Shown one piece after another: positions 1-8,112 of a stretch of 64,000 nt of DNA; positions within the stretch are counted from its first letter, which is position 1, and the number at the start of each line of letters is the position of its first letter. The notes beneath the pieces are model-generated. The model had not been told where the DNA came from. It saw only the letters and a program-made list of their open reading frames with translations, and did no database searches. The translations under genes and the position numbers were made by a program. The DNA is from Maricaulis sp047308265 (GTDB lineage: Bacteria > Pseudomonadota > Alphaproteobacteria > Caulobacterales > Maricaulaceae): contig NZ_JBKQWY010000002.1 of assembly GCF_047308265.1 (NCBI RefSeq), positions 124,001-188,000 of the forward strand, in the 5' to 3' direction.

Positions 1-4
1 CCAC

Positions 5-328
5 ATGCGTGCATTTCAGCTCATCAAGACCCTCACCGGCGCTGTCACTTTCGCAGCGGTCGGGGCGCTTTATGCATTTATCACCGGCCAGGACGTCGTT
101 CCGCTTGTCTTGCTGGGCAGTTTGTCAGGTCTTGTGATCGGTCTGGGCTGGGCGTTTTTCGGAGACGGTGCGCAGCGCGGTTTGGCGGCGGATAAGTCCG
201 GCTTGGTTGCACCCGTTCCGGCGAGCAAATCCTCGTCCGATGTGGAGGGTGGATCAGCCGGGTCTGATGCTGGATCAGCTGGATCTGATGCTGGGGCCGC
301 GGGTGCAGACGGGGGTGGTGCGGTTTAG
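5..328 (+). CDS. Small two-helix membrane protein with Gly/Ser/Asp-rich tail
   Basis: The 107-residue product has two hydrophobic stretches, at about residues 8-27 and 31-52. A polar, low-complexity tail rich in Gly, Ser, Ala and Asp follows from about residue 75. The tail is built from a repeated SAGSDAG unit, matched by a 21-base near-duplicate in the DNA. I recognise no family. The ATG lies four bases from the window edge, so its ribosome binding site cannot be judged and a longer protein is possible. It is followed by mnmA on the same strand after about 110 bases. Function is unknown; an inner-membrane protein with a flexible tail is the most that can be said. Confidence 0.6.
   Translation: MRAFQLIKTLTGAVTFAAVGALYAFITGQDVVPLVLLGSLSGLVIGLGWAFFGDGAQRGLAADKSGLVAPVPASKSSSDVEGGSAGSDAGSAGSDAGAAGADGGGAV
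251..292 (+). repeat. 21-bp tandem repeat, two copies
   Basis: Two adjacent 21-base units (251-271 and 272-292) differ at two positions. They encode the repeated GSAGSDA segment in the tail of the first gene. This is an in-frame coding repeat and probably varies in copy number between relatives. Confidence 0.75.
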
Positions 329-438
329 GTCATCACGCCTGACCCCGGTTGCCCGCTTTCAAATCTTCGCATTTTGTCCTATAGACCGCGCTTCCTATTC
401 ACCGTTTGCTCCGGGCCTTGACCCCGTTGGAGGCGTAA

Positions 439-1659
439 ATGACTGATTTTCCGACCGGCGGCGCGTCTGCGTCCGTCGATGACCTCCTGTCCCGACTGAA
501 CCTGTCCGGCGATCCGCTGGGCTTGGGTGGCCATCCGGCCGATCACCGTGTCGTCGTGGCGATGTCGGGCGGCGTGGACAGCTCTGTTACCGCGGCCCTT
601 CTCCATCATCTTGGCTATGACGTGGTGGGAGTGACCCTTCAGCTCTATGACCATGGCGCAGCCATTGCCAAAAAAGGCGCCTGCTGTGCCGGTCAGGATA
701 TCTATGATGCCAAGCGTGTCGCGGAGAGCTGTGGATTTCCTCATTATGTGCTCGATTATGAAAGCCGGTTCCGTGAAGCGGTGATCGAGGAGTTCGCGGA
801 TACCTATCTGGCGGGTTTTACACCCATCCCCTGCGTGCGCTGTAACCAGACCGTGAAGTTTGCCGACCTTCTGGAGACGGCAAAACAACTGGGCGCGCGA
901 TGCATGGCGACCGGCCACTACATTCAACGCGTGATGGGAGAGCAAGGTGCCGAGCTGCGCCGGGCCGCCGATGCAGGTAAGGACCAGTCCTATTTCCTGT
1001 TCGCAACCACGGACGAGCAACTTGATTTCCTGCGCTTCCCGTTGGGCCATCTCAACAAGGACCAGACGCGTGAGCTGGCAGAAGCTTTCGGCCTGATCGT
1101 GGCGGACAAGCCGGACAGTCAGGATATCTGTTTTGTGCCGGAAGGTCGGTATGTCGACATCGTGGAAAAAGTGCGTCCGGGCGCTTCGCGTCCCGGTGAG
1201 ATCGTGCACGTGGATGGTCGTGTTCTGGGGCGGCATGAGGGTGTGATCCGCTATACCGTGGGGCAGCGTCGCGGTCTGGGGATCGCAGCCGGTGATCCTC
1301 TTTATGTGGTGCGCCTGGATGCTGAGATGGCCCGGGTGATCGTCGGGCCTCGCGAAGCACTGGAAGTGGATCGTATCCGATTGAAAGAGGTCAACTGGCT
1401 GGGCGATGACGCGCTGGTTGACGGGGCGCCTGTGCGGGTGAAAGTGCGTTCAACACGCCCGCCCGTTCCGGCCGCATTGTCTGTCGAGGGAGACGAAATC
1501 GGAGTGGTTCTGGCGCGTGGTGAAGACGGTGTTGCCCCGGGGCAGGCCTGTGTCTTCTATTCGCCAGACAATGAGGACCGAGTGCTGGGCGGGGGCTGGA
1601 TCACCTCCACCGGCGGCAAAGCCCTCGACGGTGTGGGGCGAGTCACCCTGATTGGCTAA
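439..1659 (+). CDS. mnmA: tRNA 2-thiouridine(34) synthase MnmA
   Basis: MnmA activates U34 of tRNA-Lys, -Glu and -Gln with ATP and inserts sulfur at C2. The PP-loop SGGVDSS sits at residues 43-49. The catalytic cysteine region PCVRCN has Cys132 and Cys135, the latter matching the usual nucleophile position. The second active-site cysteine is Cys231 in DSQDICFV. The 406-residue length is about 40 longer than E. coli MnmA; the extra is mainly an N-terminal leader of about 35 residues before the PP-loop domain. It converges tail to tail with the CPBP gene, with only three bases between the stop codons. Identification is firm. Confidence 0.96.
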   Translation: MTDFPTGGASASVDDLLSRLNLSGDPLGLGGHPADHRVVVAMSGGVDSSVTAALLHHLGYDVVGVTLQLYDHGAAIAKKGACCAGQDIYDAKRVAESCGFPHYVLDYESRFREAVIEEFADTYLAGFTPIPCVRCNQTVKFADLLETAKQLGARCMATGHYIQRVMGEQGAELRRAADAGKDQSYFLFATTDEQLDFLRFPLGHLNKDQTRELAEAFGLIVADKPDSQDICFVPEGRYVDIVEKVRPGASRPGEIVHVDGRVLGRHEGVIRYTVGQRRGLGIAAGDPLYVVRLDAEMARVIVGPREALEVDRIRLKEVNWLGDDALVDGAPVRVKVRSTRPPVPAALSVEGDEIGVVLARGEDGVAPGQACVFYSPDNEDRVLGGGWITSTGGKALDGVGRVTLIG

Positions 1660-1662
1660 GGT

Positions 1663-2109
1663 CTAGCCTGCCAGGAGGCCTTTCCACGCCACCACAGTCA
1701 GCCAGTGCATGACGAGGGCGGGCCATAAGGATCCGGTGAGCCTGAGTGCATACTGACACAGGCCACCCAGCACAGCGACGATCAACAGGAATCCGGGTTG
1801 GAGAAAAAGGGGCTGGGCCAGCGGCAGTCCAGCCCAGACCTGGACAGGATGCCAGAGCACGAAGAGGCCGACAGCCAGAAGATCCGCCAGGGGTCGCAAG
1901 AGGAGTTTCCCGGCCCACCACGGCAGAAAGACCCGAAACGTGACCTCTTCGAGAGCGGTGGGCAGGACGATGGCAACCACCGCCGTGATGATGAATGGAG
2001 CCCATTCATCTGTAAAACCAAACTTGAACAGGTGTTCAACTTCGCCCACATACATCGCCATGATCGCAAAAACCGCATACAGCCCCGCCAGTTGCAGCAC
2101 ATGCTTCAT
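1663..2109 (-). CDS. CPBP family intramembrane protease-like protein
   Basis: This is an integral membrane protein of the CPBP (CaaX protease and bacteriocin-processing, Abi) family. From the chosen start it has 148 residues. The motif TALEEVTFR gives the Glu54-Glu55-x3-Arg59 signature, FVLWHP provides the motif 2 histidine (His87), and a third motif appears as MHWL near the C-terminus. Four hydrophobic segments are visible. An in-frame ATG at 2181 would add 24 residues that are polar and unlike the family, so I prefer the ATG at 2109, although its ribosome binding site is weak. The substrate cannot be predicted. A second family member lies near 35 kb. Confidence 0.8.
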   Translation of the reverse strand: MKHVLQLAGLYAVFAIMAMYVGEVEHLFKFGFTDEWAPFIITAVVAIVLPTALEEVTFRVFLPWWAGKLLLRPLADLLAVGLFVLWHPVQVWAGLPLAQPLFLQPGFLLIVAVLGGLCQYALRLTGSLWPALVMHWLTVVAWKGLLAG

Positions 2110-2223
2110 GTGCGGGGGTGTTTTGAGGCTCGATATTGCGATTGCGAAAAAGCTTGACGCGCTGCCGCATGATCTCATCATGCGCGCAGACTACGTCCAA
2201 AATACATCCCAGAGGAGAGAGAA

Positions 2224-3414
2224 ATGAGCGCACAGGACGATCCGGTTGTCATCGTCGGCATGGCCCGTACGCCGATGGGCGGGCTGCTGGGTGAGCTGAC
2301 CGCACAATCTGCCAATGAGCTTGGTGCTGTCGCCGTCAAAGCGGCGATGGAAGAAGCCGGCGTGGCAGGCGAGGATGTTGATCAGGTGCTCATGGGCAAT
2401 GTGCTCATGGCCGGTCAGGGCCAGGCCCCGGGCCGTCAGGCGGCGCTCAAGGCCGGCCTGCCGAAATCCGCCGAAGCCACCACGCTCAACAAGATGTGTG
2501 GTTCCGGCATGCAGGCGGCGATCATGGGACGCGCGGCCCTGATGGCCGGCGATGCGGACATCATCATCGCGGGTGGTATGGAGAGCATGACAAATGCGCC
2601 GCACATGCTGCCGACCCACCGGGGCGGTTTCAAATACGGCCATGACACCGTCAAGGACCACATGGCCCAGGACGGTCTGGAAGACGCCTATGAGTTCAAG
2701 CCGATGGGTGTGTTTGCCGACATGATCGCGGAGGAATACCAGTTCACCCGCGAGCAGCAGGATGCCTATGCTCTGGAAACCCTGTCCCGCGCCCAGCGTG
2801 CGACGGATGAAGGTGATTTTGAGCGTGAGATCACACCGGTCACCATCAAGACCCGCAAGGGCGAGGTGACGGTCGAGACCGACGAATTGCCGCGCAAGGC
2901 GATGCCGGAAAAAATTCCGAACCTGCGTCCCGCCTTCAACAAGGATGGCACTGTGACAGCCGCCAATGCGTCGGCCATCTCTGATGGTGCTGCAGCCCTG
3001 GTCATGATGCGCCAGTCCGAGGCCGAGCGTCGGGGTCTCAAGCCGATCGCCCGGATCGCGGCGACGGCGGCTCATGCTCATGAACCGGCCTATTTCACCA
3101 CGGCTCCGGTGCCGGCTATGCGCAAGGCGCTCGAAAAAGCCGGCTGGTCTGTCGAGGATGTCGATCTGTGGGAGATCAATGAGGCGTTTGCGGTTGTCCC
3201 CATGATCGCCATGAAAGAGCTGGGCATTTCCCACGACAAGGTGAACGTCAATGGCGGCGCCTGTGCGCTGGGTCACCCGATCGGCGCGTCCGGTGCGCGT
3301 ATCATGGTGACGCTGCTCGCGGCTCTTGAAAAACACGGCAAGACCAAAGGTGTGGCTTCGCTCTGCATCGGTGGTGGTGAAGGCACGGCCGTCGCCGTCG
3401 AGCGTCTTCAGTAA
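2224..3414 (+). CDS. Acetyl-CoA C-acyltransferase (thiolase)
   Basis: The 396-residue protein is a standard type II thiolase. It either joins two acetyl-CoA into acetoacetyl-CoA or cleaves 3-ketoacyl-CoA. The acyl-accepting Cys92 lies in NKMCGSGM, His351 in GGACALGHPIG, and the proton-transfer Cys381 in SLCIGGGEG. A good GAGAGA ribosome site precedes the ATG. The gene stands alone and ends in a strong terminator hairpin. Whether it works in ketogenesis, polyhydroxyalkanoate synthesis or isoleucine/fatty acid breakdown cannot be told from sequence. The nearby bkd operon, which yields acyl-CoAs, makes a catabolic role reasonable. Confidence 0.93.
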   Translation: MSAQDDPVVIVGMARTPMGGLLGELTAQSANELGAVAVKAAMEEAGVAGEDVDQVLMGNVLMAGQGQAPGRQAALKAGLPKSAEATTLNKMCGSGMQAAIMGRAALMAGDADIIIAGGMESMTNAPHMLPTHRGGFKYGHDTVKDHMAQDGLEDAYEFKPMGVFADMIAEEYQFTREQQDAYALETLSRAQRATDEGDFEREITPVTIKTRKGEVTVETDELPRKAMPEKIPNLRPAFNKDGTVTAANASAISDGAAALVMMRQSEAERRGLKPIARIAATAAHAHEPAYFTTAPVPAMRKALEKAGWSVEDVDLWEINEAFAVVPMIAMKELGISHDKVNVNGGACALGHPIGASGARIMVTLLAALEKHGKTKGVASLCIGGGEGTAVAVERLQ

Positions 3415-3437
3415 ACACGCCGGATTGACCGGATTGG

Positions 3438-3468
3438 AAGGGCGGTTCCGGCGGGGCCGCCCTTTTTC
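3438..3468 (+). terminator. Rho-independent terminator after thiolase
   Basis: The 8-base arm AAGGGCGG at 3438-3445 pairs with CCGCCCTT at 3457-3464 and runs into TTTTT. It lies 24 bases past the thiolase stop codon. Confidence 0.85.
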
Positions 3469-3602
3469 GTTCGATCATGACCAGGGTCACACGCGCATCC
3501 GGTTTTCTTGCGCGATCACGGATCTGGCCGTTTTTTTGTCATGCTTGGCGTGTAACGCTGACCGTCAGGAGTGATATCAGGCGAGCGTAATCGGGGGGAA
3601 AG

Positions 3603-4664
3603 ATGCGTAAACTGGTTGTGGCCGGCATGATGGCGGGCCTTTTGACAGGCGGGTGCGGACTGGCCGGGTGTTCCGGAGCCTCGGATATGATCCTGCCGGG
3701 ATCCGGCGACGCCTATCTGGCCGGCGCGGATGTGACGGATATGGACGCCGCCCAATTGCGTCTTGCCCGGAACGAGATCTTTGCCCGCCATGGCTATGTG
3801 TTTTCGTCCGAGGATCTGGCGACCTATTTTGCGGCGCAGGCCTGGTATGAGCCCGCTGCCGACAATGACGCCATTGCCCTGAGCGATATCGAGACCGCCA
3901 ATGTACAGATGCTGCAGGTCGCCGAAGCGCGGGCCCGCACGTTTCTGGGCGGCGAGACGCCGGTACCGGTTGTTGATGGCGAGACGGCGATGGCCTGGAG
4001 TGGCCGGATCGAGTGGGACTATCAATGGGCTGCCAATGAACGGACCAGCGGTGAAGGCTATTTCATCGGTCAGGGCAATCATTTGCGCGAAGGCGCGCTG
4101 GACGCGGACCGTTTTGTTCTGATCCGCGAGGCCGAAACTACCTGGGTGGAGATGGCCAGCCTGGAGGGCGGTGGATCGGAAGGCTTTTCCTATGCCATGC
4201 AGATGGCTCTGCCCTCAGTGCTCGATCGCATGAATCTGGTGACCATTGAGAACCGACCGGCAGAACGGGAGGGCGAGACGCTGAGCGTGCTGACGGTCAA
4301 TGGCTATGCCTATCCGGAAATCATGCTCGACCTGGATCAGCCCGGTGCCGACAGCGAAGCGGTTCTGGAACGCGGTATGCTGTTAAGCCAGTCGGTCGAT
4401 TCCTACGGCAGTTTCCTGTTCGAAGTGCCCGGAGGATGGGTGGTTCAGCCCTATATGACCGGCGAGTTGTGGGTCACCGAGGATGGAATTGTCGTCCAGG
4501 CCGATCTGACAGGCTTCATGACGGCATTCGATTATGATCATTTCGTCTTCGAACCGTTCGATCTTCGCTATCGCGTAAGCGATCTGGAACGGCGCAGCGA
4601 TGTGAGTTCCGAGACCTTTGATCCGGACCTGTCTGCCATCGAGACCTGGAACTATGCGGGCTAG
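3603..4664 (+). CDS. YARHG-domain lipoprotein
   Basis: The 353-residue product begins with a lipoprotein signal peptide whose best lipobox is LAGC (Cys23). A YARHG domain follows at about residues 36-100, with the core RNEIFARHGY at 56-65 and the later WYEP. The YARHG domain is an extracellular domain of unknown function. The remaining 250 residues are rich in acidic and aromatic residues, look beta-rich and match no family I know. An anchored periplasmic or outer-membrane protein is expected. Its TAG stop overlaps the TAG stop of the convergent Lrp-type gene within the palindrome CTAG at 4661-4664. Confidence 0.8.
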   Translation: MRKLVVAGMMAGLLTGGCGLAGCSGASDMILPGSGDAYLAGADVTDMDAAQLRLARNEIFARHGYVFSSEDLATYFAAQAWYEPAADNDAIALSDIETANVQMLQVAEARARTFLGGETPVPVVDGETAMAWSGRIEWDYQWAANERTSGEGYFIGQGNHLREGALDADRFVLIREAETTWVEMASLEGGGSEGFSYAMQMALPSVLDRMNLVTIENRPAEREGETLSVLTVNGYAYPEIMLDLDQPGADSEAVLERGMLLSQSVDSYGSFLFEVPGGWVVQPYMTGELWVTEDGIVVQADLTGFMTAFDYDHFVFEPFDLRYRVSDLERRSDVSSETFDPDLSAIETWNYAG

Positions 4665-5140
4665 CCGTCAATATGGCCGAGGGGCAGTCCTCGGCCATCC
4701 TTGATATTGCGGATCTGGACGGATGTGCGGAAATCGCCCACCACGTCGAGCGGAATCAGCTTGTGGGTGACGAAATCATTGTAGGCGTCGATATCACGGG
4801 TCACGACCTTGACCAGATAGTCATACGGACCCGTCATGGTGCACGCTTCGGTGACTTCCTCGAAACTCTGGATCGCGGCTTCAAACTTCTCGTAATTGGC
4901 CTTGCGGGCCGGAGAGATTTTCAGCTCCAGATAGGCTGTGAACATCAAACCGATGGCCCGGCGGTCAATCTGGATGGAGCGGCGCTTGATAATGCCTTCG
5001 GTTTCCAGTCGGCGGATCCGGCGCCAGCAGGGAGAGGGGGTCAGGCCCACCAGATCGGCGACATCGGCGACAGACCGGCCGGCATCTTCCTGGAGTGCTT
5101 CGAGAATGCGGACGTCGATCGCGTCGAGTTGGGCGGTCAT
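4661..5140 (-). CDS. Lrp/AsnC family transcriptional regulator (BkdR-like candidate)
   Basis: This 159-residue protein has the family layout. An N-terminal winged helix-turn-helix (about residues 5-60, with GLTPSPCWRRIRRLE as recognition region) is joined to a C-terminal RAM effector-binding domain (about 65-150, including MTGPYDYLVKV). Such proteins bind amino acids or related metabolites and control amino acid genes. In Pseudomonas an Lrp homologue, BkdR, activates the branched-chain oxoacid dehydrogenase operon. Here the gene faces away from the bkd genes with one small gene between, so that role is an attractive inference, not proof. Confidence 0.9.
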   Translation of the reverse strand: MTAQLDAIDVRILEALQEDAGRSVADVADLVGLTPSPCWRRIRRLETEGIIKRRSIQIDRRAIGLMFTAYLELKISPARKANYEKFEAAIQSFEEVTEACTMTGPYDYLVKVVTRDIDAYNDFVTHKLIPLDVVGDFRTSVQIRNIKDGRGLPLGHIDG

Positions 5141-5281
5141 TATTTCCTCAAATCCGGTGTTTGAAGGAAATTAGTCCAAGCTTGGGCTTTTGCGAACCCG
5201 GAAATGGCAGTCTCTTCCATGTATGGGGCATGCTGCAGGCAAAATCTTCGTTCAAATACGCCTCAGGCGCGATCCGGCAGC

Positions 5282-5587
5282 TCAGTCTCCACCGCCGCCT
5301 CCGCCATCTCCGCCACTATCACCCCAGCCCCCATCGCCGGCCCAACCGCCTCCGCCGGAGCGCCGACCGCGCGTGTTGGAGAGGGAGGCCAAACCGCCAA
5401 ACAGGCCAAAGATCAGCCAGAAGCCTATCACAAAGGGTTCGCCCACGATTTGGGAGAACAAGGTTATGGGATTGCTGCCCGCGACAAAGTAGAAAAAACC
5501 GCCAAACAAGACCGGAGGGATCATCAACGTGATGAGTGTGCCAATCAAAAAGCGGCGGATCCCGGATTTTTTCGGTTCATCTGACAT
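5282..5587 (-). CDS. Small membrane protein with glycine-rich C-terminus
   Basis: From the chosen ATG the product has 101 residues: a short basic N-terminus, two hydrophobic helices (about 12-34 and 42-62), and a tail from about residue 75 made almost only of Gly with Asp, Ser and Trp. Three ATGs are possible at 5623, 5593 and 5587. AGGGG sits six bases before the last, which decides the start. The tail is what produces the proline-rich reading on the other strand. It lies between the Lrp-type gene and the bkd operon; no function is recognised. Confidence 0.65.
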   Translation of the reverse strand: MSDEPKKSGIRRFLIGTLITLMIPPVLFGGFFYFVAGSNPITLFSQIVGEPFVIGFWLIFGLFGGLASLSNTRGRRSGGGGWAGDGGWGDSGGDGGGGGGD

Positions 5588-5863
5588 GCTCATCCCCTGC
5601 GTCTCGCCCCCAATTCCTGTCATCGATGAGACTAATCGGGCACAGGGTAGGCAGCAAATGAAAAGTGAGCGCTAAAAATTCGCAAAACTGTCGATCTTGC
5701 GCAAAAATCATTCGTCTTTTTGCAGGTGCGAACTGGAAAATTGGCTCTGACGTCCAAGTGTAGACAAGACCTATCCATTCGCGTTAGACGCCCCCACGCA
5801 TCCTGCATAACGCATGCAGGGACCGTCCGACAGAAATGTCGCCCCAAGAGCCAGCGAGAGTCC

Positions 5864-7093
5864 ATGACCCAGTCAGACCCCCGTTTTCACGTACCCGCGC
5901 CGCACGCCCGGCCCGGGGATACGCCCGACTTCTCTCACATCGCCATTCCCCCGGCCGGCGAAGCCCGTCGCCCGGATATCGATGTGGAAGGCAGCGAGAC
6001 AGCAGATCTGGCAACGGGTCTGATTCGTGTTCTGGATCATAATCACCAGGCGGTCGGTCCGTGGAATCCGGAGTTGAGTGCAGATCACCTGCGCGAAGGT
6101 CTCAAACACATGATGACCACGCGCGCCTATGACGACCGCATGCTGAAGCTGCAACGCCAAGGCAAGATGAGCTTCTACATGAAGTCGACGGGCGAGGAAG
6201 CTGTGGCGGTTGCAGCGGCGATGGCGCTGTCCGGTGATGATATGGTGTTTCCGTCCTACCGCCAGCAGGGGATTTTGTTCTCACGTGGTCGCGACATGGT
6301 CGACATGATGTGCCACTGCATCTCCAATAGTCGCGATAATCTCAAGGGTCGCCAATTGCCGGTCCACTATACCTGGGCCGAAGGCAATTTCTTTTCCATC
6401 TCGGGCAATTTGACCACACAATTTCCTCAGGCTGTCGGTTATGCGATGGCCTGCCAGTATCGGGGCGAGAGCCGGATTGCGGCCAGCTGGATTGGAGAGG
6501 GCTCGACCGCCGAGGGCGATTTCCACGGCGCCCTCGTCATGGCGTCGACCTACAAGGCACCGGTGATCCTCAATGTGGTCAACAATCAGTGGGCCATCTC
6601 GACCTTCCAGGGCATTGCCGGTGGGCAGGGGCAGACCTTCGCGATGAAGGGGATCGGCTATGGCCTGGCCTCGTTGCGTATTGATGGCAATGATTTCCTC
6701 GCCGTCCATGCGGCGACGGCCTGGGCGGCCGAGCGGGCGCGGGCCGGGCATGGCGCCACGATGATCGAGACCTTCACCTATCGCGCCGATGCACACTCTA
6801 CCTCGGACGACCCGTCGGGGTATCGACCGAAGGGCGAGGAGGCCAAATGGCCGCTGGGCGATCCGATTGAGCGTCTTAAAAACCATCTCATCGGTCTGGG
6901 TGAATGGGATCAGGAGCGGCATGACGCTCTGGAGGCCGAGCTCAACGACCAGGTGATCGCGGCTTACAAGGAAGCGGAAAGTCATGGCACGCTGCATGAC
7001 GGGCCTTTGTCGCCGGTCAGCTCGATGTTCGAGGATGTGTGTGAAGAACAGGACTGGCGCCTGCGCCGCCAGCGTCAGGATCTGGGGATCTAG
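5864..7093 (+). CDS. bkdA1: Branched-chain 2-oxoacid dehydrogenase E1 alpha subunit
   Basis: This is the thiamine diphosphate-binding alpha subunit of the E1 decarboxylase that acts on the 2-oxoacids of Val, Leu and Ile. The ThDP motif runs from GEGSTAEGD to NNQWAIS, and the phosphorylation-loop region with HSTSDDPSGYRP is conserved. The chosen ATG at 5864 follows a purine-rich GCGAGAG and gives 409 residues, the usual length of BkdA1-type proteins. An in-frame ATG at 5720 would add 48 residues rich in Arg and Cys that look non-coding. It is followed after two bases by E1 beta. Confidence 0.93.
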   Translation: MTQSDPRFHVPAPHARPGDTPDFSHIAIPPAGEARRPDIDVEGSETADLATGLIRVLDHNHQAVGPWNPELSADHLREGLKHMMTTRAYDDRMLKLQRQGKMSFYMKSTGEEAVAVAAAMALSGDDMVFPSYRQQGILFSRGRDMVDMMCHCISNSRDNLKGRQLPVHYTWAEGNFFSISGNLTTQFPQAVGYAMACQYRGESRIAASWIGEGSTAEGDFHGALVMASTYKAPVILNVVNNQWAISTFQGIAGGQGQTFAMKGIGYGLASLRIDGNDFLAVHAATAWAAERARAGHGATMIETFTYRADAHSTSDDPSGYRPKGEEAKWPLGDPIERLKNHLIGLGEWDQERHDALEAELNDQVIAAYKEAESHGTLHDGPLSPVSSMFEDVCEEQDWRLRRQRQDLGI

Positions 7094-7095
7094 TC

Positions 7096-8109
7096 ATGGC
7101 CAAGATGAATATGATCCAGGCGCTCAATTCCGCGCTTGATGTCATGATGGACAAAGACCCGAGCGTCATCACCTTTGGTGAGGATGTGGGATACTTCGGG
7201 GGTGTGTTCCGTGTCACCGCCGGTCTTCAGGAAAAATACGGCCTCGACCGCTGTTTTGACGCCCCCATCAATGAGAGCGCCATCGTGGCCTCTGCCATTG
7301 GCATGGCGGCGCATGGCATGCGCCCGGTCGCCGAGATCCAGTTTGCTGACTACATCTTCCCGGCCATCGACCAGATCGTGTCCGAGATGTCGCGCCTGCG
7401 CTATCGTTCTGCAGGACAGTTCACTGTGCCCGCGGTCGTCCGGACCCCGTGTGGTGGCGGCATTCGAGGCGGGCAGACGCACTCGATGAGCCCGGAATCA
7501 TTCTTCACCCATGTGCCCGGTATTCAGGTGGTAATGCCTTCGAACCCCTATGACGCGAAGGGCATGCTCATCGCGGCGATCGAGAGCAATGATCCGGTGA
7601 TCTTCTTCGAGCCCAAGCGTTTGTATAATGGACCGTTTGATGGGGATCCGACCAAGGCGCTCGTGACCTGGGGCAAGCATGAGAAGGGCGAGGTCCCGGA
7701 CGGCTATTACACTGTGCCGCTTGGTCAGGCCGAGGTGCTGCGCGAGGGCAATGACCTCTCCATCATCACCTATGGCACGTTGGTGCATGTGGCCGAGGCC
7801 GCTGCCGAGGCAAGCGGGATTGATGCCGAGGTGATCGACCTGAAATCCCTGGCCCCCTACGACATCGAGACCATCACTCGGTCGGTCAACAAGACCGGAC
7901 GGTGTATCGTCGCCCAGGAAGCGCCCCGGACCTCGGGTTTTGGTGCCGAATTGGCCGCCCAGATCCAGGAAGACTGTTTCTACGCCCTTGAGGCTCCGGT
8001 GAAGCGCGTGGCGGGATGGGATACGCCCTATCCGCACGCACATGAATGGTCCTACTTCCCGGGCCAGACCCGTTTTATCAATGCCATGCGCGACCTGATG
8101 GAGGCCTGA
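7096..8109 (+). CDS. bkdA2: Branched-chain 2-oxoacid dehydrogenase E1 beta subunit
   Basis: The 337-residue beta subunit completes the ThDP site and the E1 heterotetramer. Typical features are TFGEDVGYFGGVFRVT near the N-terminus, the central FADYIFPAIDQIVSE region, and the C-terminal transketolase domain with VIDLKSLAPYD and QEAPRTSGFGAE. It begins two bases after the alpha-subunit stop and ends three bases before the E2 start, which indicates one transcript with probable translational coupling. Confidence 0.95.
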   Translation: MAKMNMIQALNSALDVMMDKDPSVITFGEDVGYFGGVFRVTAGLQEKYGLDRCFDAPINESAIVASAIGMAAHGMRPVAEIQFADYIFPAIDQIVSEMSRLRYRSAGQFTVPAVVRTPCGGGIRGGQTHSMSPESFFTHVPGIQVVMPSNPYDAKGMLIAAIESNDPVIFFEPKRLYNGPFDGDPTKALVTWGKHEKGEVPDGYYTVPLGQAEVLREGNDLSIITYGTLVHVAEAAAEASGIDAEVIDLKSLAPYDIETITRSVNKTGRCIVAQEAPRTSGFGAELAAQIQEDCFYALEAPVKRVAGWDTPYPHAHEWSYFPGQTRFINAMRDLMEA

Positions 8110-8112
8110 TCC

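Noticed and set aside
2191..3336. Long minus-strand open frame opposite the thiolase
   Set aside because: Shadow frame created by the GC-rich third positions of the thiolase gene; product rich in His and Arg with no domain.
5190..5492. Plus-strand proline-rich reading
   Set aside because: It is the reverse reading of the glycine-rich tail of the small membrane protein on the minus strand.
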